In this document: in pieces, positions 55,177-63,495 of the stretch
Layout: the number at the start of each line of letters is the position of its first letter
Numbering within the stretch: the first letter of the stretch is position 1
DNA from: VXYL01 sp965116345
Lineage (GTDB): Bacteria; Pseudomonadota; Gammaproteobacteria; Pseudomonadales; Azotimanducaceae
Direction of reading: 5' to 3'
NCBI GenBank assembly: GCA_965116345.1
Contig: OZ220680.1
Coordinates: forward strand, 1,240,001-1,304,000
Length of the DNA: 64,000 bases
The notes under the pieces: model-generated
What the model saw: only the letters and a program-made list of their open reading frames with translations
Database searches by the model: none
What the model was told of the DNA's origin: nothing
Made by a program: the position numbers and the translations under genes

Positions 55177-55871
55177 AGGCGATGATCCTCGCCGCGGGAC
55201 GGGGCGAACGCCTGCGGCCGCTGACCGAGCGGGTTCCGAAGCCCATGCTGGTCGTCGGGGGAGAGCCGTTGATCGTCCACCAGGTGCGTTGGCTGCGCCG
55301 CGCCGGCATCCGCGAAGTTGTGGTCAACCTGCATCACCTGGGAAACCAGATCGAGCGGGCCCTAGGCAACGGCGACGACCTCGGGGTGCGCATTCGCTAC
55401 AGCCGCGAGCCCGAACTCCTCGACACCGGTGGCGGCATCCGCAACGCCCTGCCGCACCTCGGTCCCGGTCCGTTCGTGATCGTCAACGGCGACGTCTGGA
55501 CCAACTACCGGTTCGAGCGGTTGCTTCGCATCGACACCGTGAGCGCCCACCTGGTGCTGACGCCGACCCCGCCCCACAAGGACAAGGCGGACTTCCATGT
55601 CGAGCCCGGCACCGACCCGTTGAGGGTCCGACGTGGCCCGTCGGACGACCTGACCTACTGCGGCATCGCGGTGCTGCATCCCGCCTTGTTCGGCGGATCC
55701 CCCGAGGGCCCGCTACCGCTGACCGACCTGCTCTTCCCCGCAGCGGCCGAGGGCACCCTCGGCGGCGAGATCTTCGCGGGCGCGTGGATCGACATCGGCA
55801 GCCACGACCAACTCAAGGAGGCTCGGCGACGCGCCGACGGTCATGTGCCGGAACCACCCGCAGCCAAGTAG
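55173..55871 (+). CDS. murU: N-acetylmuramate alpha-1-phosphate uridylyltransferase
   Basis: 232 residues. MILAAGRGERLRPLTERVPK, the nucleotidyltransferase G-loop, then GGGIRNALPHLG and VNGDVWTNYRF with the metal-binding Asp, and ends AWIDIGSHDQLKEARR. It makes UDP-MurNAc from MurNAc-1-phosphate produced by AmgK activity. ATG overlaps the amgK stop. Confidence 0.93.
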   Translation: MKAMILAAGRGERLRPLTERVPKPMLVVGGEPLIVHQVRWLRRAGIREVVVNLHHLGNQIERALGNGDDLGVRIRYSREPELLDTGGGIRNALPHLGPGPFVIVNGDVWTNYRFERLLRIDTVSAHLVLTPTPPHKDKADFHVEPGTDPLRVRRGPSDDLTYCGIAVLHPALFGGSPEGPLPLTDLLFPAAAEGTLGGEIFAGAWIDIGSHDQLKEARRRADGHVPEPPAAK

Positions 55872-55903
55872 AATGCGCGCTCCCAAGAACGCGACGACTT
55901 GAC

Positions 55904-56599
55904 GTGGAACCCTGGATCGCACCCTCCATCCTGGCCGCCGACTTCGCCAAGCTCGGCCAGGAGGTCGACGACGTCGTTGCCGCCGGCGCCGACCTCATCC
56001 ACTTCGACGTCATGGATAACCACTACGTGCCGAACCTGAGCGTCGGGCCGCTGGTACTCGAGTCGCTGCGCCGGCACGGCGTCGAGGCGACGGTGGACGT
56101 GCATCTCATGGTCAAGCCGGTGGACCGGTTGATCGAAGACTTCATCGACGCCGGGGCCGACATCGTCTCGTTCCACCCCGAGGCCAGCGAACATCCCCAC
56201 CGGTCCCTCGGGCTCATCCGCGAAAACGGCGCCAAGGCGGGTCTCGTGTTCAATCCCGGAACGCCCATCGCCTTGCTCGAACCGCTGATCGCCGCCGTCG
56301 ACCTGGTGCTCGTCATGTCGGTCAATCCCGGTTTCGGCGGTCAGGCGTTCATACCCTCTGCTCTGGACAAGGTGCGCGCCGCGCGCGAGTTCATCGACGC
56401 CAGCGGATCGGCGATCCGGCTCGAGATCGACGGCGGTATCAAGGTCGACAACATCGCCGAGGCCGGTGCCGCGGGCGCCGACACGTTCGTCGCCGGATCG
56501 GCGATCTTCGGCGTGCCGGAGTCCGGTCGCGGCCGGGTGAACGACTACCGGCAGGTGATCCAGTGCATGCGCGACGAGTTGGCAGCCCCGGCCGGGTGA
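55904..56599 (+). CDS. rpe: Ribulose-phosphate 3-epimerase
   Basis: 231 residues from a GTG. IAPSILAADFAKLGQEV, HFDVMDNHYVPNLSVGP with the metal-binding His and Asp, VDVHLMVKPVDR, MSVNPGFGGQAFIP, LEIDGGIKVDNI and FVAGSAIFG cover the TIM-barrel family motifs. Interconverts ribulose 5-phosphate and xylulose 5-phosphate. Overlaps gph by GTGA, and the rpe-gph-trpE order is common in gammaproteobacteria. Confidence 0.96.
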   Translation: MEPWIAPSILAADFAKLGQEVDDVVAAGADLIHFDVMDNHYVPNLSVGPLVLESLRRHGVEATVDVHLMVKPVDRLIEDFIDAGADIVSFHPEASEHPHRSLGLIRENGAKAGLVFNPGTPIALLEPLIAAVDLVLVMSVNPGFGGQAFIPSALDKVRAAREFIDASGSAIRLEIDGGIKVDNIAEAGAAGADTFVAGSAIFGVPESGRGRVNDYRQVIQCMRDELAAPAG

Positions 56600-57240
56600 G
56601 TTACGACGCCTACTTGTTCGACCTCGACGGGACGCTGGTCGATACCGCACCCGACCTGTCGCGGGCGCTGAACCACACTCTCGCGCAGATCGGTCTGACG
56701 CCCGTGGACGAGGCTCTGACCCGCCACTGGGTGGGCCACGGCGTGCGCGCCATGCTGGAAGCGGCGTTCCGCCACCAGGACCACCCTGCCGCCGAGGCGG
56801 ACCTGGACGCCAACCAGGCCGTTCTCGTCGACCACTACCGGAAGCACATCGCCGACTATTCCGAGCCCTACGACGGCGTCGTCGAGACCCTCGACACCCT
56901 GGCTCGGCGCGTACCGCTCGGCGTGGTCACCAACAAGCCGACGGATCTCTCCAACAGGCTGCTCGACGCCCTCGATCTGGCGCGGTTCTTCGGCGTCGTC
57001 GTGGGACGCGGCACCACGGTGCGGTTCAAGCCCGCCCCGGACCCCGCATATCACGCCTGCGAAAGACTCGGCGTGCAGCCCGCCGGGGTACTCTTCGTCG
57101 GCGATTCCGAGACCGACGTGCTGTGCGCCCGGGCGGCCGGATGCGACGTCGTCCTCTACCGCCACGGCTACAACCACGGTCGGGATCCGGACACTCTGGG
57201 GGCCGACCGCGTGATTGATTCGCTATCCGCGCTCGTTTAG
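56596..57240 (+). CDS. gph: Phosphoglycolate phosphatase (HAD family)
   Basis: 214 residues. HAD motif I DAYLFDLDGTLVDTAPDLS, motif II VVTNKPTD, Lys in RFKPAPDPAYH and motif IV FVGDSETDVLCARAAG. Removes phosphate from 2-phosphoglycolate formed during DNA repair or metabolism. GTG start overlaps the rpe stop. Confidence 0.94.
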   Translation: MSYDAYLFDLDGTLVDTAPDLSRALNHTLAQIGLTPVDEALTRHWVGHGVRAMLEAAFRHQDHPAAEADLDANQAVLVDHYRKHIADYSEPYDGVVETLDTLARRVPLGVVTNKPTDLSNRLLDALDLARFFGVVVGRGTTVRFKPAPDPAYHACERLGVQPAGVLFVGDSETDVLCARAAGCDVVLYRHGYNHGRDPDTLGADRVIDSLSALV

Positions 57241-57250
57241 GTTAGCCACC

Positions 57251-57286
57251 ATGAAATTCCTGGGGCACTTCCACACCCGTTGGTGA
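57251..57286 (+). promoter_or_regulatory. trpL: Possible trpE leader peptide and attenuator
   Basis: A short frame MKFLGHFHTRW ends with a Trp codon just before TGA, 56 bases upstream of trpE. Overlapping inverted repeats follow: GGTGA-TGGC-GTCACC (57281 on) and GATCCG-CAAG-CGGATC (57297-57312). They could form mutually exclusive hairpins of a transcription attenuator. Only one Trp codon is present and no U-run follows, so the case is suggestive. Confidence 0.4.
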
Positions 57287-57342
57287 TGGCGTCACCGATC
57301 CGCAAGCGGATCACCCACGCCGACCCTCACCCAAGGTGCCCC

Positions 57343-58830
57343 ATGAACCAAGAAGCCTACGACTCCCTCGCCAGCCGCGGCTATACCCACATTCCGGTCG
57401 TCCACGAGATTCTCGCCGATCTCGAGACGCCGCTCTCCGCCTACCTGAAGCTCGCCGACGGACCGTATTCGTACCTGCTGGAGTCCGCCGCCCAAGGTGG
57501 CGAGAAGTGGGGCCGCTATTCCATGATCGGGCTGCCGTCGCAAACCGTGATTCGGGTCCAGGGAGACACCCTGACCGTCGAGGAGTCGGGGCAAGTCGTC
57601 GAGATGGTCGAAACGGACGACCCGCTCGCCACGATCGAGGCGTTCGGTCGCCGCTACAACGTCCCCGACCTGCCGGACATGCCCCGCTTTCTCGGTGGCC
57701 TCGTGGGCTATTTCGGCTACGACACGGTGCGCACGGTGGAGCAGCGCTTGAGGCATTCGGCACCGCCGGACGACCTCGGCACACCGGACATTCTGTTGAT
57801 GGTGTCCACCGACGTTCTGGTGTTCGACAATATGTCGAGCCGCGTCAAGTTCGTCTCGCTGACCGATCCGACCCAGCCCAACGCCTTCGCCGAGGCCAAG
57901 GCGCGTCTCGAGGCCCGGGCGGCCAGACTCGCGACGGAAACCCCGCGACTGCGGCTCGCGAGTGCCAATGAACCCGTCGAGGAGAAGGACTTCGACTCCG
58001 CATTCGGACGGGCGAACTACGTGGCCGCCGTGGAGCGCATCCGCGAATACATCCGCGCCGGCGACGTCATGCAGGTTGTGCTCTCGCAGCGCATGTCCAT
58101 CCCGTTCGTCAGCCCACCGATCAACCTCTACCGGGCGCTGCGCAGCCTGAACCCATCACCCTATATGTACTTCATGAATCTCGGCGGCTTCCACATCGTG
58201 AGTTCCTCGCCGGAGATACTCGCCCGCGTCGAGGACGGCGCCATCGTCAACCGACCGCTGGCCGGCACCCGACGCCGGGGCGGCACCGAGGCGGAGGACC
58301 TCGCCATGGAGGAGGAACTGGTCAACGACCCCAAGGAGCTCGCCGAGCACCTCATGCTGATCGACCTCGGACGCAACGACGTCGGCCGCGTATCGGAGAT
58401 CGGCAGCGTCAAGGTCACCGAGGAATTCGTCGTCGAACGCTACTCCCACGTCATGCACCTGTCTTCCAACGTCGTCGGTCGGCTCACCGACGGAAAGACC
58501 GCCGTGGACGTGCTCCGCGCCACGCTGCCAGTCGGAACGTTGTCCGGTGCGCCGAAAATCCGTGCCATGGAGATCATCGACGAATTCGAGCCCGTCAAAC
58601 GGGGCATCTACGGCGGCGCGGTGGGCTACATCGCCTGGAACGGCAACATGGACACCGCCATCGCCATCCGCACGGCGATCCTCAAGGACGGTCGGCTGTA
58701 CATCCAGGCCGGTGGCGGCATCGTCGCCGACAGCGTCTCCCGTCTCGAGTGGAAGGAGACCCTGAACAAAGGCCGCGCCATCTTCCGCGCCGCCCGCATG
58801 GCGGCGTCGTCTTTCAGGGAACTCGACTAG
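57343..58830 (+). CDS. trpE: Anthranilate synthase component I
   Basis: 495 residues. N-terminal domain with the feedback LLES element (YSYLLESAAQGGEKWGRYSM), catalytic domain with GDVMQVVLSQRMSIPF, PSPYMYFMNLGGFHIVSSSPE, RPLAGTRRRG, LIDLGRNDVGRVS and GTLSGAPKIRAMEIID. Converts chorismate to anthranilate with TrpG. ATG 57343 after AAGGTG is preferred to an ATG at 57280. Separated from trpG by two unrelated-looking genes. Confidence 0.96.
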   Translation: MNQEAYDSLASRGYTHIPVVHEILADLETPLSAYLKLADGPYSYLLESAAQGGEKWGRYSMIGLPSQTVIRVQGDTLTVEESGQVVEMVETDDPLATIEAFGRRYNVPDLPDMPRFLGGLVGYFGYDTVRTVEQRLRHSAPPDDLGTPDILLMVSTDVLVFDNMSSRVKFVSLTDPTQPNAFAEAKARLEARAARLATETPRLRLASANEPVEEKDFDSAFGRANYVAAVERIREYIRAGDVMQVVLSQRMSIPFVSPPINLYRALRSLNPSPYMYFMNLGGFHIVSSSPEILARVEDGAIVNRPLAGTRRRGGTEAEDLAMEEELVNDPKELAEHLMLIDLGRNDVGRVSEIGSVKVTEEFVVERYSHVMHLSSNVVGRLTDGKTAVDVLRATLPVGTLSGAPKIRAMEIIDEFEPVKRGIYGGAVGYIAWNGNMDTAIAIRTAILKDGRLYIQAGGGIVADSVSRLEWKETLNKGRAIFRAARMAASSFRELD

Positions 58831-58928
58831 GGAAGCCCCGGCCGATCGGTTCACGAAGCGGTCGAGCGGTCATTTGATGTCGCGTGTAGCATGATTGCGC
58901 GTTTTTGGGGTTGTTGAGGGGACCGGCA

Positions 58929-60092
58929 ATGTCATTTCGTAACGAAGTTCGCGACTGGCTCGACGCCAACTGCCCGGCGAGCTGCCGGGGACCGGGCGAG
59001 GTGCCGGGCGGCGGCACCAAGGCGTCGATGACCGACGACCAGCGGCTTTGGATCGAGCGTTGCGCCGAGCGCGGCTTCACCGTGCCGACGTGGCCGCAGG
59101 AATACGGCGGCGCCGGACTCGCCAAAGACGACTTCGTCGCGCTACTGCAGGAGATGCGCGCGCTGGACATCCGGGCACCCGTGTCGGGCATGGGCACGAT
59201 GATGATCGGGCCGACCCTTCTGGAGTACGGCACCGAGGAGCAGAAGCGGCGCCACCTGCCGCGGATCGCCCGCGGCCAGGTGTGGTGGTGCCAGGGCTAC
59301 TCCGAACCCGGTTCCGGCTCGGACCTCGCCTCGCTACGCACCCGCGCAGAGGACCAGGGCGACCACTTCGTCGTCAACGGCCAGAAGATCTGGACCTCGG
59401 GCGCCTTCAACGCCGACTGGATCTTCTGCCTCGTGCGCACGGACCCCGATGCGCCGAAGCACGAAGGCATCAGCTTCCTCCTGTTCACCATGGACCAGCC
59501 CGGGGTCACGGTGCGGCCCATCCGCCTGATCTCCGGAGCGTCGCCGTTCTGCGAGACCTTCTTCGACAACGCCATCGCCGTCAAAGACGACCTTGTCGGC
59601 GAGCTGAACAAGGGCTGGACCGTCGCCAAACGGCTGCTCCAGCACGAACGCTCGGGCATCGGCCAGCTGGCCAGCGGCACCAACCGCGAGTCCGGTGCCG
59701 AACTGTACGACCTCGCGCGGCGCTTCGTCGGCGATGACGAGGGCCGGATCGCGGATACCGATCTGCGCGACGCCATCGCCGGCCACTACATCGACGCCGA
59801 ATCCTTCCGCCTGACCCAACGGCGCACGGTGGAGGAGTCCCAGGGTTCGACTCCCGGTCCGGCGACGTCGATCTTCAAGTACTACGGCGCCAACTTGCGC
59901 AAGGAACGCTCGGAGTTGCAGGTCGCCATGATGGGTACCCGCGGCATCGGCTGGGAGGGCGAAGACTTCAACCCCGGCGAGTTGGCCATGACGCGGGCGT
60001 GGCTTGCCGGCAAGGCGGGCTCCATCGCGGGCGGTAGCAACGAGGTGCAGCTCAATATCATCGCCAAGCGGGTGCTGGGCCTGCCGGACTGA
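58929..60092 (+). CDS. Acyl-CoA dehydrogenase family protein
   Basis: 387 residues. Flavin-binding YSEPGSGSDLASLRTRAE and QKIWTSGAFNADWIFCLVR, and a C-terminal helical domain ending in GGSNEVQLNIIAKRVLGLPD. Usual enzymes have catalytic Glu in a YEGTNEIQ-like motif; here the corresponding residue is Gly, as in some FadE-type subunits whose base lies elsewhere. Start chosen at ATG 58929 after GAGGGG. Likely oxidises an acyl-CoA of unusual structure and passes electrons to ETF. Confidence 0.87.
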   Translation: MSFRNEVRDWLDANCPASCRGPGEVPGGGTKASMTDDQRLWIERCAERGFTVPTWPQEYGGAGLAKDDFVALLQEMRALDIRAPVSGMGTMMIGPTLLEYGTEEQKRRHLPRIARGQVWWCQGYSEPGSGSDLASLRTRAEDQGDHFVVNGQKIWTSGAFNADWIFCLVRTDPDAPKHEGISFLLFTMDQPGVTVRPIRLISGASPFCETFFDNAIAVKDDLVGELNKGWTVAKRLLQHERSGIGQLASGTNRESGAELYDLARRFVGDDEGRIADTDLRDAIAGHYIDAESFRLTQRRTVEESQGSTPGPATSIFKYYGANLRKERSELQVAMMGTRGIGWEGEDFNPGELAMTRAWLAGKAGSIAGGSNEVQLNIIAKRVLGLPD

Positions 60093-60198
60093 CGCCGTGA
60101 CGCGAACGGCACGAACCCGTTCGTACTTGCCAAGCGGCGCCCGTTTCGCATAGGTTGCGCGGCTCCCGTAAGCAACATCACCCGAAGGGAAGGAGCAA

Positions 60199-61623
60199 AT
60201 GAGTCACCGAACCCAGTTCTACATCAACGGCGAGTGGGTCGAACCCCTATCCGACGAGCGCCTCGACGTCGTCAATCCCGCCACCGAGGAGGTCATCGGC
60301 CAAGTGGCCCTCGGCAACGCCGAGGATGTCGACCTCGCGGTCGCCGCCGCCGTCGCCGCGTTCGAGACCTACTCGAAAACCACACGCGAAGAACGCGTCG
60401 ACCTGCTGCAGCGGATCATCGACGTCTACAAGTCACGCATTCCCCAGGTCGCCTCCACCATCAGCGAAGAAATGGGCGCGCCCGCAGCACTGGCCAATGC
60501 CGCCCAGGCGCCGTCTGGCCTAGGCCATTTCATGTCGACACTCAGCGTGCTGAAGCGCTTCGAGTTCGAGGAGGACATCGGTTCGTCCCGCGTCATCCGT
60601 GAGCCGGCGGGCGTGTGTGGCTTGATCACGCCGTGGAACTGGCCGATCAACCAGATCGCCTGCAAGGTCGCCCCGGCCCTGGCCGCAGGCTGCACGATGG
60701 TGCTCAAGCCCTCCGAGGTGGCGCCGTTCAACGCCATCGAGTTCGCCGAGGTGCTCGACGAAGCCGGCGTTCCGGCGGGCGTCTTCAACCTCGTCAACGG
60801 CGACGGCCCCACCGTCGGTGTGGCGATCTCGTCGCATCCCGACGTCGACATGGTGTCGTTCACGGGCTCCACCCGTGCTGGCGTCGAGGTGGCGCGCAAC
60901 GCCGCCCCGACGGTCAAGCGCGTCGCCCAGGAACTCGGCGGCAAGAGCGCCAACATCATCCTGGACGATGTGGATTTCGCCCAGACAATCTCCCGCGACG
61001 TGTTCCAGATGTGCACCAATTCCGGCCAGTCGTGCAACGCGCCGACCCGCATGCTGGTGCCCAACACGCGCATGGACGAGGCAGCCGAGATCGCCAAGTC
61101 GGCGGCCGAGAACGTCAAGGTCGGCGATCCGAACGCGCCCGGCACGACCATCGGCCCGGTCGTCTCGGAGGTCCAGTTCAACAAGATCCAGGGCTTGATC
61201 GAGAAGGGCATCGAGGAAGGCGCAAGGCTCGAATGCGGTGGCCCGGGACGCCCGGACGGGTTGAACGCCGGCTACTACGTGCGCCCGACCGTGTTCTCGC
61301 ATGTCACCAACGACATGACCATTGCCCGGGAGGAGATCTTCGGGCCGGTGCTGTCGCTGATCGGCTACGACAACGACGACGACGCGGTCAGGATCGCCAA
61401 CGACACCAGCTACGGCCTTTCCGGCTACGTCTCCGGCACCGGCGACCGCGCCCGGGACGTCGCCCGGCGCATCCGCACCGGCAACGTCCACCTGAACGGC
61501 GCGCCGGTGGACAACAAGGCGCCGTTCGGCGGCTACAAGCAGTCCGGCAACGGTCGCGAATGGGGCCGCTACGGCTTCGAGGAGTTCCTCGAGGTCAAGG
61601 CGATCATGGGGTACAACAGCTAG
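60199..61623 (+). CDS. NAD(P)-dependent aldehyde dehydrogenase
   Basis: 474 residues. FTGSTRAGVEVARNA for the dinucleotide, general-base Glu in AQELGGKSANIILDD, catalytic Cys in NSGQSCNAPTRMLVP and EEIFGPVLSLIGYDN near the end. GGAAGGAG precedes the ATG. It oxidises an aldehyde to an acid; with the preceding acyl-CoA dehydrogenase it may belong to a degradation route inserted between trpE and trpG. Confidence 0.94.
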   Translation: MSHRTQFYINGEWVEPLSDERLDVVNPATEEVIGQVALGNAEDVDLAVAAAVAAFETYSKTTREERVDLLQRIIDVYKSRIPQVASTISEEMGAPAALANAAQAPSGLGHFMSTLSVLKRFEFEEDIGSSRVIREPAGVCGLITPWNWPINQIACKVAPALAAGCTMVLKPSEVAPFNAIEFAEVLDEAGVPAGVFNLVNGDGPTVGVAISSHPDVDMVSFTGSTRAGVEVARNAAPTVKRVAQELGGKSANIILDDVDFAQTISRDVFQMCTNSGQSCNAPTRMLVPNTRMDEAAEIAKSAAENVKVGDPNAPGTTIGPVVSEVQFNKIQGLIEKGIEEGARLECGGPGRPDGLNAGYYVRPTVFSHVTNDMTIAREEIFGPVLSLIGYDNDDDAVRIANDTSYGLSGYVSGTGDRARDVARRIRTGNVHLNGAPVDNKAPFGGYKQSGNGREWGRYGFEEFLEVKAIMGYNS

Positions 61624-61631
61624 CAGTATTC

Positions 61632-61657
61632 TGATCAAGCCACCCTTGGCTTGATCA
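61632..61657. repeat. Perfect 11-bp stem-loop, copy 2 of TGATCAAGCCA family
   Basis: TGATCAAGCCA, loop CCCT, TGGCTTGATCA, then GAA. Eight bases after the aldehyde dehydrogenase stop, a terminator-like place. Same stem as 13797-13822 with a different loop. Confidence 0.7.
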
Positions 61658-61691
61658 GAAACGCAAAAGCAAGAGCGCGTCTTTCGGGCGC

Positions 61692-61790
61692 CTCGAGAGT
61701 CCCCCTCCCAGACTCTCGGCCGACAATCGCGAGGCCGGCTGCATCACGCGCGCCCTTTGGGCGCGCGCTTGCGCCGACCGTCAGGTCGCG
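61692..61790. repeat. Cluster of three further palindromes upstream of trpG
   Basis: CGAGAGT/ACTCTCG (61694-61718), CGCGCGCCC-TTT-GGGCGCGCG (61747-61767) and CGACC-GTCA-GGTCG (61775-61788). The last is the same core as 9199 and 12286. Together with the hairpin at 61632 they fill the space between the dehydrogenase and trpG genes. Confidence 0.6.
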
Positions 61791-61834
61791 CGCCGACTGA
61801 TGTAATCTCCGCTCGTGAGAACGGGGCACGGCCA

Positions 61835-62419
61835 ATGATCCTCCTCATCGACAACTACGACTCGTTCACCTACAACGTTGCACAGTACCTTGGGGAACTC
61901 GGCGGGGAGGTCGAGGTGAGGCGCAACGACGAGATCACCCTAGCGGAGATCGAGGCGCTCGCACCGGAGAGGATCGTCATCTCGCCGGGGCCGTGCACGC
62001 CCAACGAGGCCGGCATTTCGCTCGCCGTGGTGGAGACCTTCGGTGCCGACGTGCCGTTGCTCGGCATCTGCCTGGGCCACCAAAGCATCGGCCAGGCCTA
62101 CGGCGGTACCGTCCGCCGGGCCCGCGAGGTGATGCACGGCAAGCTGAGCGCCATCCACCACAGCGGCCGCGGCATATTCCACGGTCTACCCGCGGCGTTC
62201 GACGCCACCCGCTATCACTCGCTGATCGTTGCCGACATCCCGGATTGTCTCGAGGTGACCGCCTGGACTACTACCGAAGACGGCGAAGCCGACGAGGTAA
62301 TGGGCTTCCGGCATGTCGAACATCCGGTCGAAGGCGTGCAGTTCCATCCAGAGTCGATCAAGACAAAGGTCGGCCATCAATTGCTCGACAACTTCCTGAA
62401 TTTGATGCGGCCGCAGTAG
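61835..62419 (+). CDS. trpG: Anthranilate/aminodeoxychorismate synthase glutamine amidotransferase
   Basis: 194 residues, class I amidotransferase. MILLIDNYDSFTYNVAQYL, oxyanion SPGPCTPNEAG, nucleophile Cys in LLGICLGHQSIGQAYGG, and His-Glu in GVQFHPESIKT. Supplies ammonia to TrpE and perhaps PabB. ATG 61835 fits the family start. The gene end lies in an 11-base tandem repeat before trpD. Confidence 0.95.
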   Translation: MILLIDNYDSFTYNVAQYLGELGGEVEVRRNDEITLAEIEALAPERIVISPGPCTPNEAGISLAVVETFGADVPLLGICLGHQSIGQAYGGTVRRAREVMHGKLSAIHHSGRGIFHGLPAAFDATRYHSLIVADIPDCLEVTAWTTTEDGEADEVMGFRHVEHPVEGVQFHPESIKTKVGHQLLDNFLNLMRPQ

Positions 62420-62456
62420 GGGTGCAGTAGGGGTGCAGTAGGGGTGCAGTAGGGGT
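62413..62456. repeat. Four tandem copies of an 11-base unit between trpG and trpD
   Basis: GCAGTAGGGGT repeated four times exactly. The first copy contains the trpG stop codon; the array ends 13 bases before the trpD ATG. Each unit contains a purine-rich AGGGG and a TAG. Confidence 0.9.
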
Positions 62457-62469
62457 ATAGGAGTCCAAG

Positions 62470-63495
62470 ATGCAGATTAGCGAAGCACTTTCAAGCCTGG
62501 TTGCCCGCCAAAGCCTGAGTCGGGCGGACACCCGGTCGGTTTTCGACACGATCATGGCGGGCGAGGCGACGCCCGCGCAGATCGCGGGCATCCTCGTCGC
62601 TCTCAAGGCCAAGGGGGAGACTGTCAACGAGATCACCGGCGCAGCAGCGGCTATGCGCGCCGTGTCCACAAAGGTCGATGTCGACGTCCCCTACCTAGTC
62701 GACACCTGCGGTACGGGTGGAAGCGGCGCCGCCAAGCGGTTCAACATTTCCACGGCGGCCGCATTCGTCGCCGCCGCCGCTGGGGCGCACGTCGCCAAAC
62801 ACGGCAACCGTGGCGTGTCCAGCATAAGCGGCAGCGCCGACGTGCTGGAGGCCGCCGGCGCCAGCATCGACCTCGATCCCGGACAGATCGCCCGCTGCAT
62901 TCGCGAGGTCGGCGTCGGTTTCCTGTTCGCCCAGCGCCACCACGGGGCCATGCGCCATGCGGTGCCGGTGAGGCGCGAACTCGGTATCGGCACGATCTTC
63001 AACCTGGTCGCCCCACTGACCAATCCCGCCGGCGCGAAACGCCAGGTGCTCGGCGTGTTCGCCCCCGAGTGGCAACGTCCCATCGCCGAAGTGGCGCGCG
63101 AACTGGGATCCGAACAGGTTCTCGTAGTGCACAGCCAGGGACTCGACGAGTTGTCGATTCAAGGCAGCTCCATCGTCGTTGAACTCAAGGCCGGGTTCAT
63201 CGACACCTACGAGGTCTCGCCCTCCGACTTCGGGATGCGCGAGGGCGAATTGGCTGACCTGCGGGCCGACTCGGCCGCAGAGAGCCTTGAACTGCTCCGG
63301 GCGGCACTCGGCGGCAGCAACGAAGCCGCCACGGATATCGTCGCCATGAACGCCGGCGCGGCAATCTATGTGGCCGGTGTTAGCACGTCGCTCGCCAACG
63401 GCGTGGGACTGGCGCAGGACGTCATCGCCTCCGGGCAGGCCGCCGAGAAGTTCAATGAGTTCATCGACCTCACGCGGATGATGGCGGAGCTGTGA
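62470..63495 (+). CDS. trpD: Anthranilate phosphoribosyltransferase
   Basis: 341 residues. DTCGTGGSGAAKRFNISTA binds the PRPP diphosphate, KHGNRGVSSISGSADVLEA, GVGFLFAQRHHGAMRHAVPV and LVAPLTNPAGAKRQVLGVF follow in order. Transfers phosphoribose to anthranilate. AGGAG lies upstream of the ATG; the end overlaps trpC by four bases. Confidence 0.96.
   Translation: MQISEALSSLVARQSLSRADTRSVFDTIMAGEATPAQIAGILVALKAKGETVNEITGAAAAMRAVSTKVDVDVPYLVDTCGTGGSGAAKRFNISTAAAFVAAAAGAHVAKHGNRGVSSISGSADVLEAAGASIDLDPGQIARCIREVGVGFLFAQRHHGAMRHAVPVRRELGIGTIFNLVAPLTNPAGAKRQVLGVFAPEWQRPIAEVARELGSEQVLVVHSQGLDELSIQGSSIVVELKAGFIDTYEVSPSDFGMREGELADLRADSAAESLELLRAALGGSNEAATDIVAMNAGAAIYVAGVSTSLANGVGLAQDVIASGQAAEKFNEFIDLTRMMAEL

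Noticed and set aside
62413..62456. Tandem repeat as a short CRISPR array
   Set aside because: Unit of 11 bases with no spacers; no cas genes nearby.
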